This document shows, one piece after another, positions 15,976 through 24,102 of a DNA stretch of 36,805 nucleotides. The DNA lies in IMG/VR virus record IMGVR_UViG_3300036781_000809, positions 1 through 36,805 of that record. One strand, 5' to 3'. Below the pieces are notes generated by a model. The model made no database searches. It saw only the letters and a list, made by a program, of their open reading frames with translations, and was not told the DNA's origin. How positions within the stretch are numbered: position 1 is the stretch's first letter; the number at the start of each line of letters is the position of its first letter. The DNA comes from a virus. Both the position numbers and the translations under genes were made by a program.

Positions 15976-16842
15976 CTAGCGAGGGAGGACGACCTTGCGC
16001 ACGCCCCCGTTGGGACCGATGCGGATGGTGCTTGCGCCGAAGCTGGAACCGTCGACCACCGGGATGGAGAAGCACCCGCAATTGATCGTGTTCTCGGCGC
16101 TGCCATCGGGGTCGCGGGGAAACATCAGGTTCTCACCGCCGACCACATAGGCCTCATCGTAACGCCGAATCTGGTTATGTGCATGCACGTGGGCTGCACG
16201 CGGGTGCAGCTTGCCGCTTTTCAGCCAGCGCTTGTGCACGTTCGGCACGACATGGCCGGCCTGCTGCAGTGACTCGTTCTGCGAGATCGAGTGCGCACGG
16301 CCGATCTCGGTGTAGGCGACGGTCATGGCACGTGCCCGGGGCGCGCCACCGAGGATCCGTTGCACCAGGGTGATCGTGTCCGACAGCGGCGAGCTACCGA
16401 TGATGTTCTGCACCAGGGCGCCGTTGAGCTGGTTGAGCGCGCGAAGGCTGATATCGCCGATGCGATTGGTCAGGAACCGCTGGGTGGCCATCAACGCGCC
16501 GGCGTCGATCTGCGGACCGAGGATGCTGACGCCCGCGGCGTCGAAGGGCGCCACGATCGACCGGATGCCGGCATCCCATGCTTGCTGCGCGCCGGCGGTC
16601 GTCGAGCTCGCGGCCGCCTGGCGGAAGTCCTCCAGGGCCTGCTCTACCTCGTCGCGCATCTGGCGTAGCCGAAGCTGCGCCGACACGCTCGTGCTGCTCT
16701 GCAGGGCATCGAGGATCGCGCGCTCGGCGATCTCCAGCTGCTTGACCAGCTCGGCGAGCGTGTCTTTCTGGATCCGCGGCAGCAAGGCGCTTTCGAGCTC
16801 CGCGGCCTCGGCAAAGCGTCGCGCGCTTTCCTCCGGATCCAT
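15976..16842 (-). CDS. Minor head protein, SPP1 gp7 / Mu gpF family (288 aa)
   Basis: The N-terminal two thirds is helical (EELESALLPRIQKDTLAELV-like through QRILGG). The C-terminal domain has the family signature: VAYTEIGRAHSISQNESLQQAG, then HKRWLKSGKLHPRAAHVHAHNQ and GGENLMFPRDPDGSAENTINCGC, ending with a Cys pair. This is the phage head morphogenesis domain of SPP1 gp7/Mu gpF proteins, which bind the portal and enter the prohead. It starts 3 nt after the portal stop and ends at TAG inside the late-promoter hairpin region. Confidence 0.9.
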   Translation of the reverse strand: MDPEESARRFAEAAELESALLPRIQKDTLAELVKQLEIAERAILDALQSSTSVSAQLRLRQMRDEVEQALEDFRQAAASSTTAGAQQAWDAGIRSIVAPFDAAGVSILGPQIDAGALMATQRFLTNRIGDISLRALNQLNGALVQNIIGSSPLSDTITLVQRILGGAPRARAMTVAYTEIGRAHSISQNESLQQAGHVVPNVHKRWLKSGKLHPRAAHVHAHNQIRRYDEAYVVGGENLMFPRDPDGSAENTINCGCFSIPVVDGSSFGASTIRIGPNGGVRKVVLPR

Positions 16843-16845
16843 GCG

Positions 16846-18345
16846 TCAGGCCGCCTCGTCCTTGGGCAACGGCGGCGCCGGCCGTTTGCGCAATGGGAGG
16901 CCCGACAGATCCGGACCACCGTGATCCCCGACTTCCTTCTGCGCCGCGTCCAGCTCTTTCTCCACGTCGATCTCCACGCCCAGGCGATTGGCGAGGGCTT
17001 GCACCAGGCGCAACGCTGTTTCGCGGGTAATGAGCCCTTCGTCGATCAGCGTGGCGGCCGCGGTGGCGACCTGGACGATCGCGGCGGCGTACTTGGTGAT
17101 GTCCTTGGAGGTGATCTCGGGCCACGCGGCGACCACCGAGCCCAGGGTCTTCAGCTCGGCCGGCGTGAGTTCGCGATCGAGGGCCTGCCACGAGCTGCGC
17201 ACGACGTACCGTCCGATATCGGTGAGCATGTAGCCGATCAGCCGCTGGCGCATGGCCAGGACCTTTTCGGTTGGCTCGGCCATGCTTTCACCGGTGCTGC
17301 GATTGACGTCACCACCGCCGCCGTACCAATGCTCGGGCTGCGTCGCACCGCCCAGGATGTGGTTGCGGAACAGTCGCGCGCCTTCCGCGGCATCGTTTGC
17401 CTGGAGCTCGGGCGACTCAGCCTTCCACGATTCGGATTCATTGTGCACGCGCACGCTGCCGGGCGACGGTGCGGTGATCTTCTTTGATCGCTCGATGACC
17501 TCGTCCGGCGAAGCACCGGTGAGGGTGACGTCCCACATGAAGGCGCGCAGGAACGATGCCCGATCGAGTTCGCCGAACAGGTACTGGTCGTAGGCATCCA
17601 GCCAGTCAATCTGGGCCAGAAGGTCGCTGCGGCCGCGCGTGGCGCTGCTGAGGTCGTTCACCCGGTAATAGAAGCAGTCGCCATCGGTGAAGCTCTCGCG
17701 GATCTCTTGCGTGCGCGTCGCGAAGGCCGACTCGGGCACATTGATGATGATGCGATAGCGCTTAGCCACGCCGCCCCGGCCGCGCTTGGTGACGATGCCG
17801 ATCGGCTGCTCGCGATTCTCCGGGTCGGTCACGATGGTTTCGATCAGCGCGGGGTCGAGGTAACCCAGGCGGACGAAACCGTTCACCTCGTTGCGGAAGA
17901 CGGGGTAGCACTGCTCACCGAAGAGTGCGAGCTCGCGCACCCGCTTGGGCAGCTTCATGTCCCAGGCGTTGATGCCGTCGTCCCAGTGCGCATCGAGAGC
18001 GTCCTGGGAATCAGCATCGTCCTTGATCGTCAGGCGCACGCCGCCGGAGAGCAGATAAGCGACCGGCAGCTCGATCAACCGGTTCGCCAGCAGGTTCGTC
18101 TCCCACTGGTAGTGGGCCAGGCGCTGCATGCGCTCCTGGGTGAGTGGCGAGAGATCGCGTTGGCCATTGCCGGTCAGACGCTTCCACTGGTCGTCATCCT
18201 TGTCGACGGTCGCACCGGCCGACTCGACCATGCGATCGGTTTCCGGAACCTTTTCGGGGTCCGAGGACGGATTTCCCGTCCACCACGCCCGCACACGGTC
18301 CATCAAACCCGGCTGAGAGTTTTCCTGAATTTTCGCAACGCCCAT
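16846..18345 (-). CDS. Portal protein (499 aa)
   Basis: ATG at 18345 (MGVAKIQENSQPGLMDRVRAW) has GGAG at a good distance; the longer open frame upstream overlaps the terminase end and is Pro/Arg-rich. The sequence shows the portal layout: an N-terminal helical part (WETNLLANRLIELPVAYLLSGG), a beta-rich stem and wing (FGEQCYPVFRNEVNGFVRLGYLDP), SRSDLLAQIDWLDAYDQYLF-type clip or stem region, and ending with a helical, Pro-rich tail RKRPAPPLPKDEAA. It follows large terminase and precedes the gpF-like gene, the usual order. It forms the DNA entry ring of the head. Confidence 0.9.
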   Translation of the reverse strand: MGVAKIQENSQPGLMDRVRAWWTGNPSSDPEKVPETDRMVESAGATVDKDDDQWKRLTGNGQRDLSPLTQERMQRLAHYQWETNLLANRLIELPVAYLLSGGVRLTIKDDADSQDALDAHWDDGINAWDMKLPKRVRELALFGEQCYPVFRNEVNGFVRLGYLDPALIETIVTDPENREQPIGIVTKRGRGGVAKRYRIIINVPESAFATRTQEIRESFTDGDCFYYRVNDLSSATRGRSDLLAQIDWLDAYDQYLFGELDRASFLRAFMWDVTLTGASPDEVIERSKKITAPSPGSVRVHNESESWKAESPELQANDAAEGARLFRNHILGGATQPEHWYGGGGDVNRSTGESMAEPTEKVLAMRQRLIGYMLTDIGRYVVRSSWQALDRELTPAELKTLGSVVAAWPEITSKDITKYAAAIVQVATAAATLIDEGLITRETALRLVQALANRLGVEIDVEKELDAAQKEVGDHGGPDLSGLPLRKRPAPPLPKDEAA

Positions 18346-18367
18346 CGGGGGTCTCCTTCGTAACCTT

Positions 18368-20017
18368 CTAGCGCCCAGGGGGCCCGGAGCGGCTCTGAGG
18401 GCCAACTGAGTCGGCCCGCTTTCCAAACATGGATGACACGCCACCACGGCCGAAGCCGGTGGCCCGGTACGTTCCTGCTGTCGCTGCCACCGACTCGCCG
18501 GCGGCCGGCTGCACTTCGTCGCGCGCAGCGGCCCACATGAGCACGCCGCTCACCGCGGTATCGCCGTGGCGGAAGCCACCGTCCATGCCCTTGGTGCGCG
18601 CATCGCTCATGCGCGGTGAACCCTTGACCAACACCACGCTGCGGTGATCGGCGATCCAGTCCTCGTCCCCGAAGGTTTCGATGTCGCCGTCTTCGAAGGC
18701 CTGGTGGTAACGCGGGAACCAGGTGTCGTACCAACCGCCTGTCATCTGCACGCATTCGACGCGCTGCGGACCAACCAGCTGCATGGCGGCCTCGGCGTGG
18801 CTCTGGCCATTGCCACGCGCGTCGAACTTGCCGTGGTGGAACAGCGGCAGATTGAGCAGCAGCCAGGCCACGATCAGCTTCTGGCAGTCAAACGGGATCT
18901 TGCGCAGCTCGATGCGCAGCGGTGTCCGCCAGTGCGTCGTTCCAGGAACCGGCTGACCGATCACGATGGGCGAAAGGTCACCATCGCGGGCGAAGTCCTG
19001 GCCGAGCACGGTGCGCCGGTCCTGCGGCAGCGAGTCGACTGCTGGCTTGAGCACTTCGTCGATCCAGTCCTGCGTGATGCGCAGGCGATCGGGATCGAGG
19101 ACGAACTCCGGCTTCTTCGTATACCGCAGCACGACCAGGCCATCGACACCACACTTCTCCAGGAGCATGCGGCTGAAGTACACACCGGTTCCGCGTGCGG
19201 GGATGCACTCCAGTTCCTCGTCGGCAGCCTCTACGGTGCGGTATGCCGACCGCACCTCGTCGACGAATGCGGTCTCGGCTTCGGGCGACCACACCTTCTT
19301 CGTCACCAGGGCGATGCGGCGATACAGGCCCTCTTTGACTGCCTGGCTGAAAGCGACCTCGTGGAGGGACCAGGGCAGTTTCTTCGCCTTGATATCCTTC
19401 AGCAGGTCGTTGAAGTAGTTGTCTTCGCCGTTGTGCGTGCCGCCGATCGACACACGGCCACCCCAGATCAGGTACGCCATTGCACCGTCGATGACAGGGC
19501 CAAGATGCTGGTGATGGCCCGCCTCGTCGATGCGCGCATGGCCCTGGCGACCACGCCAGTTGTACGGCATGGCTGACAGCGCCTCGATCTTGTGGCCGCT
19601 GGCCATCTGGATCTTGTACCGGACAATGTCGCGTCTCTCGTTCTCGATGACGGCCTTCTCGTAGGCGACGTCGATGGCGCTGCAGGCGGCACCGTACCAA
19701 CGGGCAAACGTCGCGCAGTCACCGATGAACTCGGCAGCCATGCCCTGGTTGTAGCCCATGTAGAACTGGTCCATACCGCCCTGGGAAAGGGCGGCTTCGA
19801 GTGCGGCCTCCGCGGCCCAGGCACCGAAGGTGAAGCCGATCCGTCGGCCCTTGCTGCAGAAGCGCACGCGCGAATCGTCCTGGTGCCAGCGGATCTGGTA
19901 CGGCAGGAGGATCTTCGGGATATCGGCGGCCGGCAGGCCCGCGAGCTGCTTGCCGGCACGCTCGGCCTGGATCTCGTCGACCAGGTTCAGTGCCTCTTCG
20001 CGTTCCTCCGGCGTCAT
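18368..20017 (-). CDS. Terminase large subunit (549 aa)
   Basis: The ATG at 20017 (MTPEEREEALNLVDEIQ) overlaps the small subunit stop in an ATGA junction. RFCSKGRRIGFT at residues 53-63 is the Walker A variant typical of Mu-type large terminases, and HARIDEAGH (residues 160-168) the Walker B. Asp341 in LGQDFARDGD begins the C-terminal RNase H-like nuclease, with a further acidic GKFDARGNG (Asp399). It powers headful packaging and cuts DNA; in transposable phages packaging starts near the phage end and runs into host DNA. Length is typical. Confidence 0.93.
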   Translation of the reverse strand: MTPEEREEALNLVDEIQAERAGKQLAGLPAADIPKILLPYQIRWHQDDSRVRFCSKGRRIGFTFGAWAAEAALEAALSQGGMDQFYMGYNQGMAAEFIGDCATFARWYGAACSAIDVAYEKAVIENERRDIVRYKIQMASGHKIEALSAMPYNWRGRQGHARIDEAGHHQHLGPVIDGAMAYLIWGGRVSIGGTHNGEDNYFNDLLKDIKAKKLPWSLHEVAFSQAVKEGLYRRIALVTKKVWSPEAETAFVDEVRSAYRTVEAADEELECIPARGTGVYFSRMLLEKCGVDGLVVLRYTKKPEFVLDPDRLRITQDWIDEVLKPAVDSLPQDRRTVLGQDFARDGDLSPIVIGQPVPGTTHWRTPLRIELRKIPFDCQKLIVAWLLLNLPLFHHGKFDARGNGQSHAEAAMQLVGPQRVECVQMTGGWYDTWFPRYHQAFEDGDIETFGDEDWIADHRSVVLVKGSPRMSDARTKGMDGGFRHGDTAVSGVLMWAAARDEVQPAAGESVAATAGTYRATGFGRGGVSSMFGKRADSVGPQSRSGPPGR

Positions 20018-20598
20018 GCGCCGGTACCGGCCGCGGCTTCGTCCGGCTTGACGCCAAGGAACTCGGCACGGATCTGCGCCCATGCTTCCGGCGACATGCC
20101 CTGTTTCGTTGCCACCTTCTCGGCTGCCTTGGCCTGGCGTTCGAGGGCCTTGCGCTCGATCTGCTCGCGGCGCTCGATGCTGGCCTTGGTCGATGCCTCC
20201 ATGTCGCGGATGGCCTTGGCCAGCAGCATGATGTCCATCGGCTTGGGGGCTTTCGGCTTCCCATCCTTCTCCAGCGGACCGTCCGCGCTGCCGATATCGG
20301 CGATGGTGCGGAAGGCGACGGTCTTGAGCATCTCGGCCAGCAACGCGCTGACGTCGCCGCCCGGGTTCTCATTGAGCTGGCTCACCCACTGGCCCGCGAC
20401 CATCTGCGCTTCGCGGTAGTGGTCCATCTGCTCACGGGCGCCCTTGACGTAGCGGCCAACGGCCGACTTGCTGACTTCGGCGTCGAGCTGGTTGAGCGCG
20501 TCAGTGATCTCGTAGATCGTGCGGCCTTCGCGAATCAGGCGATGGCACAGGTCCGCGAGTTCGCGGGGCAGCTGGTCGATGGTGGAGCGCCGGCCCAC
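20014..20598 (-). CDS. Terminase small subunit, DUF3486 / Mu gp27 family (194 aa)
   Basis: A GTG start at 20598 gives GRRSTIDQLPRELADLCHRLI, the canonical N-terminus of DUF3486 proteins. An HTH-like segment follows (YEITDALNQLDAEVSKSAVGRYV, residues about 32-54), and the rest is helical and charged, including KASIERREQIERKALERQAKAAEKVA. The family is the Mu gp27-type small terminase. The gene begins 1 nt after the stop of the preceding 98-aa gene and overlaps the large subunit. Confidence 0.9.
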   Translation of the reverse strand: MGRRSTIDQLPRELADLCHRLIREGRTIYEITDALNQLDAEVSKSAVGRYVKGAREQMDHYREAQMVAGQWVSQLNENPGGDVSALLAEMLKTVAFRTIADIGSADGPLEKDGKPKAPKPMDIMLLAKAIRDMEASTKASIERREQIERKALERQAKAAEKVATKQGMSPEAWAQIRAEFLGVKPDEAAAGTGA

Positions 20599-20599
20599 G

Positions 20600-20896
20600 T
20601 CAATCCTCCAGCAGCTTAACGCCAGGCACATCCAGGTCGCCGCTGACGATGTCGCGGCCCGCCTGCGTGATCTTGGCTATGTCGAACTCGCCCTCGCCGA
20701 TCGGTCGCACCGTGGCGAAGCCATGACGGCTGAGCCAGGCCAGGTCGATCGCCACCGTGTCCGTGTCGGCCTTGTAGCCCCAGCTGCGCACGAGGGTACG
20801 AATCATCGGCGCACCGGTGCCCTGGTTGTTGCTCTCGGCGAGGATCCGCAGGATGCGCCCGCGGCGGAAGGCCGTCTGTTCTTCGGTAAGGCCCAT
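20600..20896 (-). CDS. ArsR/winged-helix-like small phage protein, Mu gp26 position (98 aa)
   Basis: Begins at the ATG at 20896 overlapping the DUF2730 stop (ATGA). MGLTEEQTAFRRGRILRIL is followed by MIRTLVRSWGYKADTDTVAIDLAWLSRHGFATVR (recognition-helix-like region) and a short beta wing with FDIAKITQAGRDIVSG. This is a winged-helix pattern known from Mu gp26-like proteins next to the terminase genes. Its role may be regulatory or in packaging. Function not shown. Confidence 0.8.
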   Translation of the reverse strand: MGLTEEQTAFRRGRILRILAESNNQGTGAPMIRTLVRSWGYKADTDTVAIDLAWLSRHGFATVRPIGEGEFDIAKITQAGRDIVSGDLDVPGVKLLED

Positions 20897-21300
20897 CAGC
20901 GGTTTCCTCTGAGCAGGAGTTCGTGGATTACACCCAGCTGCTCTTTGAGCGCATTGGATGTGGCGGCGGTGGCAGCGACCTGATTCGACACGCCGTTGAT
21001 CTTCTCGTGGAGCGGGCCAAGGTCCTTGCCGACGAGAAAGTGTTTCTGCGATTCCTCGATTCTGGCCACACCGTCCTCCATCTCGGCGAGGCGATGGTTC
21101 GCTGAGACAAGCTGGTTTTTCACTTCGCCGATGGCGCGATCGGTGTGCTTGCGGATGACGCGATCGCCCTGGGCAATCTTGGTGCTGAGGTCGGAGGCCT
21201 GCGACTTTCGGTAAACCGTTACGGCCACGGTCGCGGCCACGATCGAGCACACCGCGGAGACCATCGCGGCGATAGGCTGCAGATCGTTCCATGCAAACAT
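20896..21300 (-). CDS. DUF2730-like membrane-anchored coiled-coil protein (134 aa)
   Basis: MFAWNDLQPIAAMVSAVCSIVAATVAVTVYRKSQA gives one N-terminal membrane helix, followed by a long coiled coil (residues about 40-130) with HRLAEMEDGVARIEESQKHF. This is the architecture of the Mu gp25/DUF2730 family found between lysis and terminase genes. The ATG at 21300 follows the o-spanin stop by one nucleotide. The function is unknown. Confidence 0.82.
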   Translation of the reverse strand: MFAWNDLQPIAAMVSAVCSIVAATVAVTVYRKSQASDLSTKIAQGDRVIRKHTDRAIGEVKNQLVSANHRLAEMEDGVARIEESQKHFLVGKDLGPLHEKINGVSNQVAATAATSNALKEQLGVIHELLLRGNR

Positions 21301-21301
21301 C

Positions 21302-21625
21302 TCAAGGTTCCCCTGGTTGCTTCGTTACCTTGGCTGCGGTGGCCCGGTCGGCATTCGCCTTGCGCAAGGCGCCGCGCCATTCTTCGATGGTCGCCAACCC
21401 GTCGAGTACGCATACGGCCGGTGCGCCTGCCAACAAGCAGTGCACGGCCGGCGGCGGTGGTTCCGGGATCAGATCGGTCAGCCGCGCATCGAGCGGCTGG
21501 TAGGCCGGTACCGGGACCTCAATGATCTGGGGCGCCTTGATCTCGTGCCGGGTTTCCCCACAGCCTGTCAGCGACGGTAGGACAAACAGGCAGGCGAGCC
21601 AGGTCAGCGCATTGCGGGTCTTCAT
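21302..21625 (-). CDS. Rz1: o-spanin, Rz1-like lipoprotein (107 aa)
   Basis: The start at 21625 lies inside the 3' part of the Rz gene in another frame, so the two overlap by 107 nt. MKTRNALTWLACLFVLPSLTGCGE holds a lipobox (L-T-G-C, Cys22) cut by signal peptidase II. A Pro-rich segment EPPPPAVH follows. The rest continues past Rz and is longer than most Rz1 proteins. It would sit in the outer membrane and join Rz to fuse the membranes at lysis. Confidence 0.82.
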   Translation of the reverse strand: MKTRNALTWLACLFVLPSLTGCGETRHEIKAPQIIEVPVPAYQPLDARLTDLIPEPPPPAVHCLLAGAPAVCVLDGLATIEEWRGALRKANADRATAAKVTKQPGEP

Positions 21626-21971
21626 GGGCGGCTTTCGTCAGTGCAGCTTTGAGCTTCTGGGTCGTTACGTCGAGGTCGTGCTGCAGGGCGTCGCGCGCAT
21701 CGAGTGCTGCGTTTGCCATGTTGCGTATTGCGTCGAGCTGGGAGCGCTGTGCCTGTAGCGATGCCTTGACCTGGTTAAGCGTGCTGTTGACCACGTCGCG
21801 CTCGTCCCGGTAGCGGTCCCTCTCTACGTGCGCATCGTCGACCTTCTTGTCGGCGTCCTTCTTCGTGGCAGAGACGCCATCGGTATAGCCGCGGTGATGG
21901 CCATGCCATTCACCAAGGCCAAAGAGGGCGGCCAATCCAAGCAGTCCGTAGGCGACGATCGCCAGCTTCAT
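21519..21971 (-). CDS. Rz: i-spanin, Rz-like (150 aa)
   Basis: The ATG at 21971 overlaps the endolysin stop (ATGA), preferred over an ATG two codons earlier. MKLAIVAYGLLGLAALFGLGEW is a membrane anchor, followed by a coiled coil (KKVDDAHVERDRYRDERDVVNSTLNQVKASLQAQR), and a C-terminal part with two Cys (ECADLARLPVCP-like: DPQCADLARLPVCPT). It is the inner-membrane spanin partner of the overlapped lipoprotein. Both belong to the lysis block. Confidence 0.85.
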   Translation of the reverse strand: MKLAIVAYGLLGLAALFGLGEWHGHHRGYTDGVSATKKDADKKVDDAHVERDRYRDERDVVNSTLNQVKASLQAQRSQLDAIRNMANAALDARDALQHDLDVTTQKLKAALTKAAHEDPQCADLARLPVCPTVADRLWGNPARDQGAPDH

Positions 21972-22660
21972 GTGCATGCCACCTTGCCGGGCCAGCCGGC
22001 CGACGCATACGCCGGTTCCAGCGTGAGCAAGATCCGGCGTACGTAGGTTCGGTTCTCGCGCCAGGCGGCGGCTCCACGCGACTGGTACCGCTCGACCTGG
22101 CCGAACCATCGAAGCGGGTCATCGCGAGCTTCATAGGCCTTGCGGCGTTCGCGGTCGCGTGCGCCTTCGCCGCCGTTGTAGGCGCTGAGCGTCATCGCCC
22201 AGCGGTCGCATTCCGTCGCGCCGGTGGCGCGTTCGTGGAGCCAATGGTCGTAGCACGCGATGGCGCGGAGCGACCACGCGGAATCCCAGGGATCGGGGTC
22301 GCCCAGGTCCGGACAGATCTCGGGAATCCACGCTGCCGTCGGTGGGGTGAATTGGGCAAGGCCCTGGGCGTAGGCGCTGCGCGCCGACGGGTTCCAACCG
22401 GACTCCTGGTGCAGCTGACCGGCCAGCCTTGCCACCGGCGCATCGATCCCGAAGCGTTCGCCGGCAGCGCGTTCCAGTTGCATCCGGTAGCGCACCGAGT
22501 CAGAAGGGATGCGCACCGATGCCGGCATATCAGCTGCAGGGCAGATGGACACGCCGAGCAGGAAAACGGACGCGCAGGCCATGAACCAGACCGCTGGCGA
22601 TCGCCGTACAGCAACCCAGCGAATGCACAGCGCCACGGCGATGAGCAGCAAGATGGTCAA
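21968..22660 (-). CDS. Endolysin, lytic transglycosylase (SLT domain) with N-terminal membrane segments (230 aa)
   Basis: A TTG at 22660 overlaps the holin stop as TTGA and is taken as start; an ATG at 22582 is an alternative. Two hydrophobic stretches (residues about 3-18 and 21-43) precede the catalytic domain. LAGQLHQESGWNPSA has the catalytic Glu86, then AQGLAQFTPPTA and LSAYNGGEG complete the SLT motif set. The membrane segments suggest a signal-anchor-type endolysin secreted by the host Sec system, with holin control of its release. The SLT fold cleaves the glycan between MurNAc and GlcNAc. Confidence 0.88.
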   Translation of the reverse strand: MTILLLIAVALCIRWVAVRRSPAVWFMACASVFLLGVSICPAADMPASVRIPSDSVRYRMQLERAAGERFGIDAPVARLAGQLHQESGWNPSARSAYAQGLAQFTPPTAAWIPEICPDLGDPDPWDSAWSLRAIACYDHWLHERATGATECDRWAMTLSAYNGGEGARDRERRKAYEARDDPLRWFGQVERYQSRGAAAWRENRTYVRRILLTLEPAYASAGWPGKVACT

Positions 22661-22962
22661 GGTAGCAGCGCTCCCGCCAGGAGAGCCGCGGCCACGATAA
22701 GTGCCCGGCGCTTCCACGCGGTGCCCTGGGCAATGCCCTGCAGCTCATGCGGTCGTGCGTACGGGAAGATGATCCGGTCGACCCAGTAGCCGAGATAGGC
22801 GTACAGGCCGATGCGCGAGGCGCCCCAGATGAGCAGGCCGACCTTCGCCGGGTTGAGCACCAGGACCACCGCAAAGGTGATCGCGCCCAGCAACAGGAGG
22901 GGCGTGGCGCGGAACAGATCGCGCACACGGGGAGAAATGCGGAAGATGCGAGGGAGGTCCAT
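22657..22962 (-). CDS. Putative holin (101 aa)
   Basis: ATG at 22962 (MDLPRIFRISPRVRDLF); a GTG at 22986 is possible but its Shine-Dalgarno is too near. Three hydrophobic segments: about residues 19-38 (TPLLLLGAITFAVVLVLN), 44-63 (VGLLIWGASRIGLYAYLGYW) and 85-101 (RRALIVAAALLAGALLP). Position just upstream of endolysin and first in the lysis block, with the 25-bp late element 32 nt before the ATG, supports a holin. No specific family motif is certain. Confidence 0.75.
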   Translation of the reverse strand: MDLPRIFRISPRVRDLFRATPLLLLGAITFAVVLVLNPAKVGLLIWGASRIGLYAYLGYWVDRIIFPYARPHELQGIAQGTAWKRRALIVAAALLAGALLP

Positions 22963-22993
22963 GTGGCACAAGGTGCCGGTGGACACCCCCTGG

Positions 22994-23018
22994 GGTCTTT
23001 TAGCGCTTGCTAGTAACG
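22994..23018 (-). promoter_or_regulatory. Late promoter element, copy 1 (upstream of the lysis/packaging block)
   Basis: Minus strand reads CGTTACTAGCAAGCGCTAA then AAGACC, 24 of 25 identical to 15950-15974. TAGC-N4-GCTA forms the dyad, TAAAAG is a possible -10. The element lies 32 nt before the holin ATG. A TATGCT further upstream (about 23040-23045) is another possible -10. An adjoining AGCGCT pair (23002-23027) also gives a hairpin. The 146 bp between 22962 and 23109 hold no other gene. Confidence 0.65.
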
Positions 23019-23108
23019 GCCAGCGCTGGACGGGGAATCAGCATAGTACCTAAAGCGCATCGCGCATGCAGGCCGATGATGGCCGCGGCATCGCAGTCCA
23101 TCTTGGAC

Positions 23109-23594
23109 TCACGACGCGTCGCGAGGACGTGTTGATTCCGCATAGGTGCCGTCGAGCTGGCCGATCTCGCGATGCAGTGATGCACCGTTCATTTCCTCGC
23201 GCACGGTGGGTGCGAGTTTCACGTCGAGCTTGTCCGCCATGCGACGCGTCGCCGCTGTCCACTCGCTCGCACCACAGGCCACGTGCTGGACGATGAGACA
23301 GACACGGCGCCGGTCGATCGGGCCTCGCCGCACGGCTTCATCAATCAGGAGGCTCTCGGCGAGCATCGCGGCGTCGATCAAGCCGCTCAGCGCGACGTTG
23401 CCCGGCACCTGGTCGAGCCAAGGCTCGGTCGCATCGATGTCGCGTGCGCAGAGGGGATGCATGGGATGGCGCCCTGGCAGTATCGAGTACCGACGAAGGC
23501 GCGCCCATAGCCGTGCTAGCGACGCTGCCGTGCGGACCATCAGCCACCGAACATCGTCGTCGATGAGGGATGGTGGGGAGTTGATCTCGTCCAT
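23109..23594 (-). CDS. Unknown protein between repressor cluster and late promoter (161 aa)
   Basis: Start at ATG 23594 (MDEINSPPSLIDDDVRWLM); the upstream open part has no convincing start. Helical, with VRWLMVRTAASLARLWARLRRY, SGLIDAAMLAESLLIDEAVRR and RRRVCLIVQHVACGASEWTAATRRMADKL, then a polar end. No family recognised. It lies downstream of the repressor and the zinc-ribbon gene on the same strand, so it may be transcribed from the repressor promoter in the lysogen. It ends about 90 bp before the late element. The Arg-rich opposite frame (23146-23604) looks like a shadow. Confidence 0.55.
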   Translation of the reverse strand: MDEINSPPSLIDDDVRWLMVRTAASLARLWARLRRYSILPGRHPMHPLCARDIDATEPWLDQVPGNVALSGLIDAAMLAESLLIDEAVRRGPIDRRRVCLIVQHVACGASEWTAATRRMADKLDVKLAPTVREEMNGASLHREIGQLDGTYAESTRPRDAS

Positions 23595-23643
23595 CGGGTC
23601 ATGATCGCCCACCGCCGTCTCACGGCCGGCGATCAGGACCGGG

Positions 23644-24075
23644 CTACCGTCGATCGCTGAGCCAGTCGCGCACCGAGGCTTCGAGCACGGGCAAGGCGAT
23701 ATATCCAAGGATGCCCGACAGTATCCAGAGGGCGATCAGGTATATGCCGACCAGGTCGTAATGGAACAAACCCACGAGTAGGCCGCCCGTGCCCGAGAAG
23801 ACCCCATAGGCCTGCCGTTTGGCTTGCTCATGGTTGATCCGCAGCAGGGAGCGCCGGTGTTCCTCCTGCATGACCTCGCGTTGGGGATAGCCACAGCGGG
23901 TGCAGGCAATGGCGTTGCGCGCGATGTGCCGCCGCTTGCAGCCCGGGCAGAGGATCAAGCCGGAGTTGTACGGCGGCGGCTTCCACTCCGGTTCGTCTTC
24001 GCGAATCTCGGGCCTGTGCTCATGGTAGTCACGACCAGCGAAGCGGTTGTTGTCGCCATTGCTGTGGATGTTCAT
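23644..24075 (-). CDS. Zinc-ribbon membrane protein next to the repressor (143 aa)
   Basis: ATG at 24075 with AAGGGA about 6 nt upstream. The protein starts MNIHSNGDNNRFAGRDYHE: residues 7-19 share a motif with the end of the repressor. Cys43, Cys46, Cys58 and Cys61 form a zinc ribbon, followed by a charged helix (residues 66-90) and two membrane helices (about 92-108 and 109-131). It starts 28 nt after the repressor stop, so it is probably cotranscribed with it in the lysogen. Such a place is often held by immunity or superinfection-exclusion genes, but no named family is recognised; function is inference only. Confidence 0.8.
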   Translation of the reverse strand: MNIHSNGDNNRFAGRDYHEHRPEIREDEPEWKPPPYNSGLILCPGCKRRHIARNAIACTRCGYPQREVMQEEHRRSLLRINHEQAKRQAYGVFSGTGGLLVGLFHYDLVGIYLIALWILSGILGYIALPVLEASVRDWLSDRR

Positions 24076-24102
24076 GCAGTCCCTTTCTGCGTCCGATGCC
24101 CG

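Noticed and set aside
18368-20017. Large terminase with an apparently degraded Walker A (SKGRRIGFT)
   Set aside because: This variant is normal for Mu-type large terminases, so it is not evidence of loss of function.
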